DNA from: Epiperipatus broadwayi
Lineage: Eukaryota > Onychophora > Udeonychophora > Euonychophora > Peripatidae
Direction of reading: 5' to 3'
Assembly: GCA_028023455.1 (NCBI GenBank)
Contig: JAQFVV010006274.1
Location: 310,001-374,000, forward strand
Length of the DNA: 64,000 bases
Part shown: positions 1 to 13,203 of the stretch, in pieces
Position numbering within the stretch: the stretch's first letter is position 1
How the letters are laid out: the number at the start of each line of letters is the position of its first letter
The notes under the pieces: model-generated
Seen by the model: the letters and a program-made list of their open reading frames with translations, nothing else
Told to the model about the DNA's origin: nothing
Database searches by the model: none
Position numbers and translations under genes: made by a program

Positions 1-3000
1 TTTTAACATCAAAGGATGTCTTCATGAGATTGATGGTCTTAGATTCAAGAAGTTTTATCATCAGTATTTCTTCCTCTGAATATATTAATGGTAATTTCAG
101 ATCATTTAGTCTGCACATTAATTATAAATTCATTCCATAGTTTAAAACCATATCAAAAAAACTAAGATGTAACAACAGAGCTAAAAGATAAATTAATATG
201 ATTTTGGTATCAATCTGTCTTTTCATAGTTATTGACTTTACATCACTCAGTTGAGGTAGTTATTTCTGTTTCAATTATCTATGTGAATTATAAACTTAAT
301 TTACAAGTGTTATAGTTTTAACCACTTGTTCATAATAATGATTCTTCAGTAAATATACAAAAGAATATCAATTATTTTTTATTAATCTAGAAATTATTAT
401 ATCTTTTTATTATAGATTAAAACTTTAAATTTTACTAAAGGTCGAGTATATTTTATTTTTTTAAACTAGCATGTCAGTTTTTTTAACTGTTTTTCTATTT
501 ATGCTCATAATCTTATATCACTTGTAAATCTTTTTTAATGCTACTATAATTGAAATTCATAGTTTTATTATACATTTTAGCCTAACTAGATTTCTTCAAA
601 TAGGCCAAGCCAGCCATCAAAATAATAATAATTTATAATCTAATAAAGAATGATTAGTGATGATTTGTGTATTCAATTGAAAGATCATTGCTGTGAATAA
701 GCTCTGGCTAAAATTACAGAACTTGCAAATTAAATTCACATGAATTATTTTATTTTTATAAATAAAATTAAAAAAAAGTTTTTTCTTAATTTAACATTTC
801 TATGTTATTCAGTTGTGACTATATTTAGTTTATTAGAGAACAAAAATCTAAATTTTTTCCCATAAGTAATAGTTTTTGTGTGATGTAATTACATTATTCC
901 ATGAAACACTTAATTTGTTAAATATTTTCAGTTTTTTACCATTACAAACAGATATAAAAAAATATAAATTTATATGTAATGATATATATGCAGAAGAAAA
1001 TATTTAATAGTCATAGAATATCAGAATATGATGAACTACATTATGGTTGTCACTAAAGTGATATTTGAAATTTAGATATGAGAGCATAAATTTGTTAGCC
1101 TTACCCAAATTTTTATTAATATTTGCCATTGTATATATTGCAATGATCGTTGGATGTACAATACCTTTAAATATGCTAGTGTCAGTGTTCATAGTGTAAC
1201 ATAAGTCTAATAACATTAGATAAACAAATACTCTAAACTTCAAATTGAGTTAATTATAATGAGATGATCATCATTATCTGGCTACCATTCTGTACATATA
1301 TATATTACCAATTTACAAATAACTGAAGAGAGCTTGAAAGTCTGTTTTCAAATCCCCTATATTAATTTGAAAATAAAATACACACATTATTAACTATTAA
1401 GTATAAATTATAAAACTTTTTTTTTTTGCAAATAATTTAACTTATATCTGTTCTCATAACTGTCAAACAATTTCTTTGCAGAAATTCTTATAGTAGCTTC
1501 TTATGAAGTTTATATAATTCATATTTTAAGGTTTTTTTTTCATTTGTCTGTATATGAACATTTTAGAAACAAAGCTATAATGTTCATTTAGAAATTTGTC
1601 CATGGAGTGTTTTAACTTTTCTTTCTTTTTTGGTTTACAATTTTACTTATTAAATATTGACAAACTTATTGTAAATAGGTTTTTAGTTGTACTGGGAGTT
1701 AAAAACTATTCAATTTGCATATATGAGTTCCAAGATAGTTCTCAAACAGTGGAGTCTCCTAGCTTGTAGCCACTGTGAGTATTCACACTTCTAACACTGA
1801 AAGTTGTGTTTCAAACATTTTTTACCTGACTTGTGTTTTTTTTCATCATCTTAAAAAATTCATAATTTTACCATATAATTATCTTCTTAACTAATACTTT
1901 TCATCGCATATGAACTACAAATTATAGTTTTATTTATTGAATAATAAATTGTCTTTAATCAAAAATACTACTGTATGACAATCTTTTTTTTTTTTCAAAC
2001 TCCTTTATTTTTCTATTGAACTAAAACTGTAGATGTCTTAATTATTATTTTTTTTAGATCTAGTTTCTAATTAATTTACCTAATCTTTTATGGATGGTTT
2101 TTTTTTTGAAGTGATGTATCATCTTATCATTCACTCCAATATGCATTCTTACAATTATGTACAGCGGAGCTAGCTATATTTTGTTTGAAGACCCTCTCAC
2201 GTACATCCATAGATGCTTTGTTGATAAATTTTGATTAGAATAGAATATGTATTGTTTATAGAACTGCAAGTGTATAACAAACACATATATATGATTCTTT
2301 TTTATATGTATAGTATGCATATTTAAATCAAGATTATAATATAAACAAAATTAAAAAAAAAATTAATAGTAAATGGAGAGAATATATTTAAAGACATTTT
2401 ACTGAGTGTGTATTCACTGATTCATTCGCTGAAAAAATAAGAATAAGAAAAAAACCTTACTGAACCATATTTTTATAAAAAATAAGTAAGTGAAATGTTT
2501 TAATATTCATTGCAATTAAATATGTTCTGGGTAATATTCTTTTTTTTTTTTTTATGAATAACTTTTTTGTAAAACTTTTAGCATTATGCTTAGATAACAT
2601 TTTATTATGTTGTGTACTACATATTAAATTTGGAAATGATAATAAAGTAAGAATACAATTTATGTGCTTTCAACATAAACTGAAGAAATTTTATCTAAGA
2701 TGATTGAAAAACAGCTGATGGCACGCACATTGTAAAAAATTTTTAAAAAATTTAATTTTTTTTTTTGAAACATGATTGCTTACAGTGCTCAGTGATGGAT
2801 AAATAACTACTCATGTATTGTAAAATATATTAAATTTACAAATTCGAGTGGTTTTTTGTTTGTTTATTTACATTTTTGTTTGTTTGTTTACAGTTTTTAC
2901 TGGATAGCATATAAATGAAGTTATTTATACTGATACAACGTAGTTCCAGCTTCACTGTATTTAAGTACATTCTTTAAAAATTTTTTTAAATCTTTCAGTT

Positions 3001-4149
3001 ACTAATTAGGAAAGCAATTGACTTATTACAGAATTTTTATATATGTATATTATTATTTATTTATTTTAATTTTTTCAGATATTGTTAATAGAACTAGCCT
3101 ACTACCGTATTATTTCTTTTATATACATATGATTTTTGTTTAATATTGTTTTAAAGTATTTTAAAGCTACTTTTTTTATTTTGCTTCATAACTATTTGGG
3201 ACCAAAACTCTCATGCATGAGACTGCATAAATGACCTTGAAATAGATATATATCTATTTTAATACATACACATATACACTTACGTATGAACACTTAGTTG
3301 TATGTAATTTTAATGACAAATCTTTGAAGATATGCTTCACAGATAAATTTTTTTACTATAAATATGATGTGAAAATATTGAAAGTGCATTTAACAAGAAA
3401 TTTAAGCTACTGAGAATATCCTTGAAGATTTCTATAGAGAATAATGATAAATTAGAGCATTTAACATAATTAAATGCTCTAATTTAGCATTAGATTTGTT
3501 ATACGCGCATACATATATACATATTAAATGAATTTCTCATATTAATGAGATAAAATTTTAGACTGTTTTTGATTTTACTTAATATTTATAAAAAATTGTA
3601 TAGTGTTATGGTTAATGCATTCACCTATCATGCTTATATCCTAGTGTTTAAATTTGGGCTGAGTGAAATGTGTAAATTTTTCAGATTTCTATCAGATTTA
3701 GTGCTTTATACCCCACAGCAATTAACCTGTATAAATCTGGTTGCCATCCAATTAGTTAATAAATGGATATGGATAACTTATCTTTTACAGTTAGGGTGAA
3801 ACAATGAAGGGAAATGTTAATCCTTAACTAGTTTGGTTAACATCCTCTTTCTCATTTTTTATCTATAAAGAAATGAATGTTAGAGGGTTTTTGTCCTACC
3901 ATGGGCTAGTTAAAACTTGATTTTCTTTTTACTTCATTTCTAAAATAATTTTATTATCAGTCTAGATTTACTTTTGTCTTTTTAACTACAACATTCAAAA
4001 TATGGAATACAATTTTTTTAATAAGATTTTTAAAGTAGTTATGATGAGTTATTTACCTATAATTCTGTCAGTTTTTTTTTTTTTATGGAAAAATATAAAT
4101 TTATTTTTTTATTATCATTTCTAACTGTTTGCTAAATTAGATTTCTATA
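1..4149. other. AT-rich non-coding stretch
   Basis: I see no gene here. The stretch is poly-A/T runs, simple AT sequence and short chance reading frames without recognisable domains. The only structured item is the left member of a dispersed repeat pair at about 2262-2430. A 76-codon frame at 3569-3799 has no motif and is probably chance. Confidence 0.6.
2262..2430 (+). repeat. Dispersed repeat, copy 1 of 2
   Basis: This segment resembles 37151-37341 in the same orientation. Shared landmarks in order are gaactgcaagtgta, an ACACA/ATATAT run, atagtatgcatat, tataaacaaaattaaaa, attaatagtaaat and tgtgtattca followed by ttcatt. No coding potential, terminal repeat or target duplication is apparent. 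It is probably an old interspersed repeat of unknown class. Confidence 0.5.
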
Positions 4150-4419
4150 CCATCATTATCATTTTCAATCATTATCAATACATTGCAGTATGAAACCTCC
4201 AAGTTTAATTAGTTTTTCCAATCCATAGCCTTTCCTTATATCTTACCAGCTAACTTCCTTATTTCATTTATCCATGTCACATATTGGCCTCTTGGTGGAA
4301 TCCAATTTAAAACTTCAATTGTTGATCTATGATCTCTTCTAGTGATGTGTACAGCTCAGCTCCATTTTACTCTCAAGTTTTTCAATATCAGTGATACTTT
4401 TTGTTCTTTCATCAAAGTA

Positions 4420-6047
4420 CACCTTTACCCCGCTTAGCGATGGCAATTGGTCCTCCAAAACTCATCATTAATCAAGAATATCGTAGACAAAATACGTAAT
4501 TATAATGGAGGTCTATGGGAAAAAAATTGGTCGGTTCCACTGACGTAAAATATCCACATTGATTTCCAAGCTCAAAGATTTTCTTGATTTTTTCATGACA
4601 ATGATGACTAAATACGGTATCTAAAAAAAAAAGTTTTATATCACTAGGAAAAAAAATGCATATTTTCACTTTAAAAAGTACAGAACAGCAATGAAACTAA
4701 ATTTGAATTTAAAAGTTTTTATATTCTTCCGCGGAAGTTTTTCATCATAATGAAAAAAAAATCTATACTTGTGCTTTTTTTTAAAAATTGTATTACAGTA
4801 TATATTACTACTATACATTTATTTTATTACTTATGTGAAATTATTCAAATTAAAAAACAATGTTTAATTATTAATTATTTAATTGAACATATAGAAAAAA
4901 AAAATCAACTTATTTTCAAAGTAAAAAATCTAACCTCTAATTTTCTAAAACATACAGGTAGGTTTATTTTTCTTACTGTATATTTTTAGTAATGTAATAA
5001 TGCCCCCCCCCCCCCCGTTCGAGTAGAAAGATTTTTAATTAAATGCAATCTGTTTTTTTTTAAACTTTTCTAATTCGACATCATTTTAAAATGTTGTTTT
5101 TCTTCTGATTTGAAACATCTTGAGTGTAAACAACATGTTTATTAACGAAGTTACAAAATCAATAACTATTTTTACATAATTATCCAGGTGTTCTAAAAAT
5201 AATATATCGTATTTAAGAAACACACACACGCAGTTTAATATTCATATTTAGTGTTTTCCTGAAAGTTTGTGATGATGGTATTTTGTCTTGTACTGTATTT
5301 ATATATTGGAGTATTTGTATACAGTATTATCAACAAATTAAAAATCCTTTTTCTTTTCAAAAACTATTTTCTTATCTCAATACTGAACATATATATATAC
5401 TGTATATACAGTATTTATATAATACAAAACTCTGTTTCAACTGTTTATCTTTATACAGTCATTTTTAAGAATATCTCTCTCCCACTGCTATATTTTATTA
5501 CTCTTTCTTTTACATTATTTAATTACAAATCAACGTTGAAACATTGGAGTTTTTGTATTATATAAATATATATACTGTATATGTTCAGTATTGAGATAAG
5601 AAAATAATGTTTTTGAAAAGAAAAAGGAGAAGGATTTTTAATTTGTTGATATTATTGTAGAACATATATACGTATTTTAAAAGAAAAAGCGCTGAACATT
5701 TGCTGTGTTATTTATTATATATGGTGTATACAGTATTATAGATAAAGTAATTATAGATATTTTAAGGGTTTTATGAATAAAATATTGTATGTGTATACAA
5801 TTACAACAAAGTCATTACCTGTATACATATTACAATAATATACTTTTGCTTTTGGGTATAATATAGCTATCTCTGACGTCATCAGTGACGCAAAATTCAA
5901 GATGGCTAACAAAATTTTTTTTTTTTTAATTTTTCCCGATCGTTATAGCGAATAATCAATTCTACATCGAAGTAGTGGGTACAAATTGATAATGATCGCT
6001 ATTGCGAAATATCGCTAAGTAGACAATCACTAAGCGGGGTAAAGGTG
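4420..6047. mobile_element. TIR DNA transposon (TA target), non-autonomous
   Basis: The ends are inverted repeats: cacctttaccccgcttag at 4420 and its reverse complement ending at 6047, with about 22 bp of imperfect match. TA dinucleotides flank both sides (4418-4419 and 6048-6049). RTE LINE sequence matches on both sides, so the 1,628-bp insertion is well bounded. TA target choice and the end sequence fit the Tc1/mariner superfamily in the broad pogo/Tigger sense, but no transposase is readable. The reading frames inside are low-complexity. The interior holds a C tract at about 5003-5016 and a large inverted repeat at 5322-5653. Confidence 0.75.
5322..5653. repeat. Long inverted repeat, arms about 120 bp
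   Basis: Left arm 5322-5441 (cagtattatcaacaaatt, through ctcaatactgaac, to aaactctgtttcaac) is the reverse complement of right arm 5535-5653 with a few mismatches and small gaps. The spacer is about 93 bp. The structure lies wholly inside the TIR element and would fold into a long RNA hairpin if transcribed. Confidence 0.75.
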
Positions 6048-8200
6048 TATTTCATTTTTGATCCTTTGTTGTTACTCCTAAAATACATCTACATACTTAA
6101 TTAAATAGTCTGAAGTCTCTTGTGCTTTTCTGTTGAGAGTTTAAGTCTCAGATTATGATAAAAATTGGTAAAACACATATTTTCTTTTAATACTAAATTA
6201 TTTTCACTGAAAGCACTCCATCTATGTTTAATTCTATGATTAACTTCATCCATTATGTTTTCATTTCTATTAATATCTAATTAATATATTTATAGTTGTT
6301 AACTTCTAATTCATGATTATCAATTATATTATTTTTCTAATAAAATCTTTTCAACATTATTTTAGTCTTTTTAGCATTTCTTTCATCTGATAGCTCTTGC
6401 AATATTTGCTGAAGCTCTGAAGCATTATTTGCAAAAACAAACACATCAATTGTAAAGTCTAGACTACTTAAATAATCTCCCTTTATTTTTATTCCCTTAG
6501 CTTCCTACTTTAATCCCTCTAAATATTTTTTGTAAATCAACTGAAAAAGTTTTAGAAATGTATTATTACTCTATAATATATTCTTTTTAACCTATATTCT
6601 ATATAATCTAATCACTTCTATCTTATATGTTCTTTAGAATATTCATCCTAGATCTATATTTATATGCTCCAAAATTTCATTTATTGCGAAATGCTTGAAG
6701 AGTCAAATTTTTTTTTTATATTCTATAAGTCTGAAGCATAATGGCAACTCATACTCATTAATCTTTTTTTTCAATATTTGGATGTGATTTGTGCTAAAAC
6801 CTCTTTCAAATCCATCTTGTTTTTTTTTTTTTTGATTGGTTTGAATCTAAAGTTTTCTGTAGACAAGTTGCATAGAACTGATAAAAGACTGATACATCTG
6901 TAATTTCTAATAGTTTTATCATTTTTCTTAAATATCAATATTACTACGACATTCTTCCAATTATCTGGCACATTTGTATCAAATAGAATTTTACATACAG
7001 TTTTGCCAATAATTTCCTATTTTTTCATTTCATTATGACATTATTCTTTTTAGTAATAGTTCTTTTATTTTCATTGCTGGAATAACTTTTTTCTTTCAAT
7101 ACTACAATGTTGTTTTCATACTTTAAATTTTTTAAATTTTTTTCTATAACTTTTCTCACTAATTCACAGTTATATTTTTTAATATTTTTTTAAAACACTT
7201 TTTTATATCATTTTACTTACAGCAGATATTTTTCTTAATAGTTCATTTAAAAATATTTTCTTATTTTTTTTCATACATTATGTTGACCTAGTTTTGTGTA
7301 CCAGGCATATTTGTCACAGTTTATATTAGTATCAGCTATCTTGTTAATTTCAGTCAACACCCTCTTCAAAGTCTGTCAATATTTTAAAAGAATGCAAATT
7401 CTAATTTAAATTTCTTCGGGCATTTGCTAAAGTTAGAAATATTAATTGTTAATATTGTTGTTGATTTTTTAAATATAGTTTTCATTTTGGTGTCTCAAGT
7501 CTCACTAATAGATGATTATTTTCTATATTAAATCTGTTAACATCATAATATTGGAATATATATTTTTTATTAATCAAAATACAATTCACTTCTACTGTAT
7601 CTTCATTTGGATGTTTTTATGTCCCTTTCCATTTATCATTTTTAAAGAAAGAATTCATAAATTTACATTTCAATTTTGTATCTTCATTTGGATGTTTCCA
7701 TGCCCATTTCCTTTTAGTAGTTTTTATCTTAGAAAAAAATTCATAATATAGTTTTTCTTTTTCTGCAAACTTCTCAAGTCTGTGTCCTATCTCATTTCTG
7801 CTACTATAGCCACATTTATCAATAACATTTTCATCTTTCAACTTTTTATCAATTCTAGCATTAAAGTTTTTATATGACAATTTTAAAATATTTTTTGATC
7901 AGTCAAAAGCATTTTGTATAAACTTTTAAAAATATTCTACTTCATGGTAGTAAAAACTTGTTGGTGTATAAACCTGAATTATCTGCATTTAATAGCTTCG
8001 TTATGTTGAATAACTAGTCTTGCCATCTTATCTAATGAGCCATCAATCTGCACAATATTTTCTACTTTATTTATAATATCATTTATTTGTTCTTCCAATA
8101 TTTGTGCATTTGTGTGAAGTCCATGTCCATTTTTCAAATTTATTGCGTATTCTTCTAATTTTACAAATTTCGACAATTTCTCATTTAATATTTATCATTT

Positions 8201-10766
8201 GCTATTATATATCACAACTTATGACTAGTCTATGAGTTTTTTTTTATTATTTTTCAAATATTCAAAAACTTTTTTTAATCACCTTTTTTTTTTATTATAC
8301 ATGTTTTGTGTCATAGTTGTTTTATTTTTATGATTACACTTAACTTTTTTTTTTAATTTCTCAATAAATAATATTTTCTTGGAATATTCTTAATTTTTTT
8401 TTTTTTTTAGTCCTTATTTTAAAAAATAGAGTTTATGATTACAAAAGAATTTTTCTTCATTATTAAAAATATTCTTGGCTATTGAATCTTTTTTTATTAT
8501 TGCTATTATAAGGATATAATTGTTTTCTTAATTATTTAAAAATGGTAACATATTCAAAAATTTTCTTCCTAATTAGTACATTTAATTCTCATATTTATAT
8601 AATTTACTTATTAGTTGCATTCATCCTACAAAATATACCAATCCTATTATTTTGTTAAATTCAACTAATAAAAATTGTATGACTTTCTTTGTTCTTCAGG
8701 CAGAAACTAGTCTAGTCACTTTTATTGAGTGTCCATTGATTACTCAAATTTACAAAAAATAACACTAGAGTAGATTGAAGTATTGCACCATTTAAAAGCA
8801 AATATTGCACAACATTATAAAATTATACTATTGCCCTTCATCTTGTCCCCATTTCTAACTGTAACAGTCTTCTAAATGTATGGTGTAAAATAGAAAATTT
8901 TATATCTCTTACATTTAAACTTATTGCATATTTTAATTCTTTTTTATGAATTCTATAATAACAACTTCTTTGCAAATTTACTTTTTAATTTTAATAACCA
9001 TTAGCTGTTCTTTCATGTTCACTAAAATAATTTTTTTTTTTTCTAAATATCTATTATTTTTTAAATATCTTTTTATTTCTTAAAATAAATTGATTTTTAG
9101 ATTAAAAAGTATATAATATGGAATGCCTGTCTTAATAAAATTCTCACCACCTCATTTAACTGTTTTTGAAATTCAAATTATTACTCTTTTCTCATGATGC
9201 CTTATAATTCTATGTATTCTAAGTATTCATCTGGGAGAAAAAAAGATTTAGTCCTGAAAATATAGAATTAAATGTTGAACTCACAAACTCAATTAAAACA
9301 TTGATCCAATTAATGAAAAACTATTTTTTTTTTTTTTCAAAATCAAAACCAAAAGTGGTTTCCATTAGATGAGTTTAGAAAATTCCAATGACTATTAAGT
9401 CTATCACAAAAGAAAATAAAAATAGAATTTTTATTTTAGGTAGAAAATGATTTATCTTAAACTTAACAATATACCAACAAAATTTTGAAAAGAAAAAGAA
9501 AACTATACGCAACCAATCTATAAATAAACTGTTTGATATTTTTATTAGGTGCCAGCAGACCAACATCATTTTCTAGTGATTTTATGAATTGCACTCTATC
9601 CAATCATATAAATTTTCAGTATAATATTTGATAATATTTAAGATTTCTTTTTCTATGCAATTTGAAATAGTGCCATAATTATTGACATGAGTGTGTTTAA
9701 CTGTCACTAACATTATCCTGTTTTCTGCTGCCTTTATAGATAAAAAACAATGTATATAAAAAACAAACAAAAAAAAAGCAAAACAAAATTAGAAGGTAAT
9801 AAAAATAAGACTTAAGATATAAGTCCTTTGAAAATTGTTAGAGATGAAATTCATTATAAATTAATAGGTGAAAAAAAGATTTCACTTAGCTATGGTATCT
9901 CAGATCTGTTAAATCTTTCACTCGCTAGTTGTGAGTACATAGAGTTTTATTTTATTTTTAAAAAAAAAAACAAAAGAAAAAAGTAAATGTGTGAGTAATT
10001 GTTAAAATAAACTGATAATTATATAAATAAAAATGTAAGAATTTTATTAATTAAGTCTAACATAATTAGGATGATAAAATATAAGATGAAATCTTATCTT
10101 ACAATGTCTCATCTGAAAACAAATAAGATCTTCAAACCTGTAAATAAGCACTATGTATATACATATATTTGTGAAATACCAAAACTTATCTGTAAATGTT
10201 AAAACAAAACTAACAAACAACAACAAAAAAAGAGAATAAAAATAGAATATGTCTATTGTATAATAGATTAATATGTAAACTGGAAAAATTTGTTTTTTTG
10301 ATATTTCATTTGTTAAAACTGCTTAAAAACAATGACATTGATTATGACTACATGAGTAAATTACTTCTTAATCTTATCAATAATATGCTGGCTCATTACC
10401 AATTTATTTTGATCTCAACTATGATCACACATTAAGTCACCAGTTATGTTACAGTACATATCTCAACTCATTTATAGCTACACGTTACTGTGCCATTTTA
10501 TGTATTGCTTGACTTAAAATCTTGTTTTCTTGATAAAAGAAGAGAAAAAGGAGTATTTTTCAAAAATTGGCACAAAATCTCTAACAGAATCTTTTTTTGT
10601 ACAATAAATAACTTTCTCAGCTAGTGTTTATCTGGTACGTCATATTGCAACATGGAAAATATCTTTTTGAAGGATTGTTTTTAAAAAAGCTTCTATTTTT
10701 TGGAGTATAGCTGTTGTATTCTTGTGATTTTAAAGAAAAAGATCTTGATATAAAAAAATTACTAAT
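8201..10766. other. AT-rich non-coding stretch
   Basis: Nothing recognisable lies between the RTE relic and the LTR element. It is made of poly-T tracts and simple AT-rich sequence. Small minus-strand frames at 9375-9569 and 9582-9770 have no motifs. Confidence 0.55.
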
Positions 10767-11544
10767 TGGAATATCTATTGTATTAATGTATGTTTAAATT
10801 AATACTAAAATTTATGTTTACTAAAACTAGTATGTAAAACTAGTTATACAATAAAGCAAAATTAATTAATACATTAATTAAATATTGAGAACTAACTAAA
10901 GAGTAAAATCTGATTTCGTAGAAATTCGACTGGCAATAACTAATTAACAATTGAATTCTAGAAGGATATAATGTTTTAAAAAAACCTTCCACCTGGGTCA
11001 AGATAAAACAGATAGATTACTTCAGAAATCAAGGAGAAAAGAAAAACTTTAAGCAGGGGGAAAAAATAACGCAATGTCTTTTTTTGACCTCCTCCCTCAT
11101 GAGTTCACACAACTGGTTTTGCAGAATGAGGTGAAACAGCAGAAGAAACCAACAGGGATTTGTTTCCAGTCCCAGGATCTTGGATCTTGCCAACTAGAGT
11201 TCAAACAGATCACTCTGATCTTACTATGATTTATATGCACAACAAGGGCCCACCGAAGTAAAAGATATTTGCCATGATGTTGGATAAATATGATTAAGCA
11301 ATGAACTAATACTTTTTGGAAATTGTCTAAGGAAGTGCATACATTGGACTTATATGTATTCATATTATGTTGTGTATAATGTGTAACAACATGTATCTAT
11401 ATTATCAGAATTATAGTGTTTTGTTATTAAAATTAATTTAGAAATTGATTTGCAGTGGAGTTAGTTAATTTATTTAGAAAGGTAAGAATTTAGAAAGCAT
11501 ATTGCTAGTCTTACTCAAGAGGAAATTAAGATTAAGAAATAGCA
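10767..11544 (+). repeat. 5' LTR
   Basis: This 778-bp repeat runs from TGGAATATC to AAATAGCA. It aligns in order with 17912 to about 18195, 19190 to 19476 and 25428 to 25607, which together are the 3' LTR. Shared landmarks are gcaataactaattaacaatt, aaccttccacctggg, gaaacagcagaagaaacca, tttgccatgatgtt and attgctagtcttactcaag. The two LTRs differ at many sites, so the insertion is old. Confidence 0.85.
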
Positions 11545-11589
11545 AAACCTGGCATAGTCATTAGTTCAATCAATCTGTCATCATTTAGA

Positions 11590-12376
11590 CAAACAGCTAT
11601 AGGCAAGTTTGATGTGGAAATACCGCTGATTAACACAGAAATTTTTTTTACCTTGAACAGTATTCAAGATAATAAAAGAAAAGTTGCAGAACTTGTATGT
11701 TTTTTGGGAAAAAAGTTATAGTATAGAATACAAGGAGCTAGTTAAAAAGAAACTAATAGGATATTTTAGTCCTTGGCCATCCTGTACCACATAGCTTGTT
11801 TAAAACTTAGGAATAGGAAACAGTTTAAAGGGGAATCAATAGAAGATTATAATTTGGCTGTTAGAGAGCTAGCTAAGGATTTGTGGATATGGGGATTATA
11901 TAGAAGAGATACTCCTTGGTGAATTATACTGGGATATGTACAATGATGGATTGTGAGAACAACTATTAACTGATACTGATTTAAAATACCAGAGTGCTGT
12001 TCAAAAAGGCATAGCTTACAAGCTAATAAGTGAGCAAGCTCACATTTTTAACAATAAAACTGAAGATAAACTAAATACTCAGATTCTTAAAACCGAGAAA
12101 AATATAACCCATGCAAATCCAAACTTGGAAAAAGGAATAAAAGTGGTGTGTCACTGCTGTGGTAAAAATGATCATAGAACAAAAGAGTGCAGGTGGAGAG
12201 AAGAGAAATGTTTTAAATGTGGTTTTAAGGGTCATGTCACATACATGTGCAGAAAACCCAGTAGTGAGTTAAACCAAAAGAAAATATGGGGCCAAAAGAA
12301 TAGAGGAGGTAAGCCCAATAATAAATTTACTGTTAAAAATATGGATATTGGAAGGACAGCAACAATTCACGATTGA
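11590..12376 (+). pseudogene. gag remnant with two CCHC zinc knuckles
   Basis: This encodes the remains of the retrotransposon capsid/nucleocapsid protein that would package element RNA. A frame around 11815-11880 reads KQFKGESIEDYNLAVREL, matching the conserved gag segment (GESVxEYxxxLRxLA) of Gypsy elements. An 83-codon frame at 12125-12376 then carries two zinc knuckles, CHCCGKNDHRTKEC and CFKCGFKGHVTYMC, both in C-x2-C-x4-H-x4-C spacing, in a basic context. The reading frame upstream of the knuckles is broken by stops and shifts. It lies directly after the 5' LTR, as expected. Confidence 0.8.
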
Positions 12377-12379
12377 ATT

Positions 12380-13197
12380 GGAAATTCGCTAGGAAATATG
12401 AAAATGGAAATTAATAGTGGCTCAGGGATAAATATCAGATTTAGATTGGAGAGCACTATCAGCAGCTGATGCTAGATTAAAACTTGAAAAGATGAATGTA
12501 AAAACTTATGATGTAAGCAGCAATGCAGTAAATGTATTAGGGCAACTACAGACATGTGTCAGATACCATGATAACATAATTAAATTGCTGCTATACTTAG
12601 TACAAGAGGATTGGCCCTATAATAGGCAGGAAATTGGGTTAAAGCAATTGGAATTCAAGGTAGATGATGAGGCTTTGGCAATCATATTTGGGCTAAAAAA
12701 ATTTCACCAGTATATATATACGGCAGATCATTTCAAATAATAATGGATTATAAACCATTATTAGATATATTGGCAAGCAATAGATTAGCTCCCAACTATT
12801 TGATTCTAGGATGCTAAAATGAAGAAATATACATATCATTATCAGTTGGTCTATAAGAAGAGAAAAGACATATAGCATGCGGACACATCTAGAAACCCAG
12901 ACAGTTGGTAACCCCAGATGAATGATATAGAAATAAATTATATAGACATTATGGAGTACGAAATATTTAACAGCAATGCAGTGCAAAAATAGATGAGGGA
13001 AGATAAAGGATACCAACTACTAAAGAACTTGATTAGGAAATACTGGCCAACAAAGAAACCACAATGCAGGCTCCGGTCTTCTGGCCTAATAGAAATAAAT
13101 TGCTTAGTAAAGAGTATATATTAATGGGGGACAGGGTGGTTATACCATCAGAAGAAAGAAATAAAGTATTAAAATTGCTACACAAAAGCTATTCATG
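12380..13197 (+). pseudogene. pol remnant: protease edge joined to RNase H and IN N-terminus, RT absent
   Basis: Around 12405-12435 there is a protease-like INSGSGINI (family DTGSG, with the catalytic Asp replaced). The frame 12492-12740 begins with protease C-terminal sequence (KTYDVSSNAVNVLGQLQ) and passes within a few residues of VQEDWP straight into RNase H sequence (DDEALAIIFGLKKFHQYIY). The next frame has MDYKPLLDILASNRLAP, the RNase H DHKPL segment. Around 13120-13195, ILMGDRVVIPSEERNKVL and LHKSYS match the integrase N-terminal approach (GxRVVIP, LHxGHPG). The linker, the whole RT domain and the start of RNase H are missing at about 12615. The coding is then cut at about 13200 by a LINE. 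Confidence 0.75.
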
Positions 13198-13203
13198 AGT
13201 AGT

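Larger units (their letters stand above)
4150..8200 (-). mobile_element. RTE-like LINE relic, split by a DNA transposon
   Basis: This is a decayed non-LTR retrotransposon read on the minus strand. From about 8176 to 7617 are endonuclease-like stretches: a QIDGSLDKMARLVI segment, and downstream an FNARIDKK segment followed by RNEIGHRLEKFAEKEKLYYEFF and KRKWAWKHPN, which align with the RTE apurinic endonuclease pattern (GDFNAKIG, RNERG, RRWTWxSPN). Reverse-transcriptase remnants follow at about 6971-6771 (DNWKNVVVILIFKKNDK, then NYRCISLLSVL). The 3' end near 4150 carries ATCATT-type simple repeat, as in the related copy at 32762-35370. Frameshifts and stops are everywhere. The TIR element at 4420-6047 sits inside the 3' third, and the LINE resumes after it. 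Confidence 0.75.

Noticed and set aside
5002-5017. Run of about 14 C as a functional motif
   Set aside because: Lone homopolymer inside a transposon; likely slippage or assembly uncertainty.
5269-5565. 98-codon frame inside the TIR element
   Set aside because: It reads through one arm and the loop of the inverted repeat; low-complexity Tyr/Ile/Leu-rich translation, no domain.
12693-13016. 107-codon minus-strand frame
   Set aside because: Shadow of the RNase H/integrase region on the plus strand.
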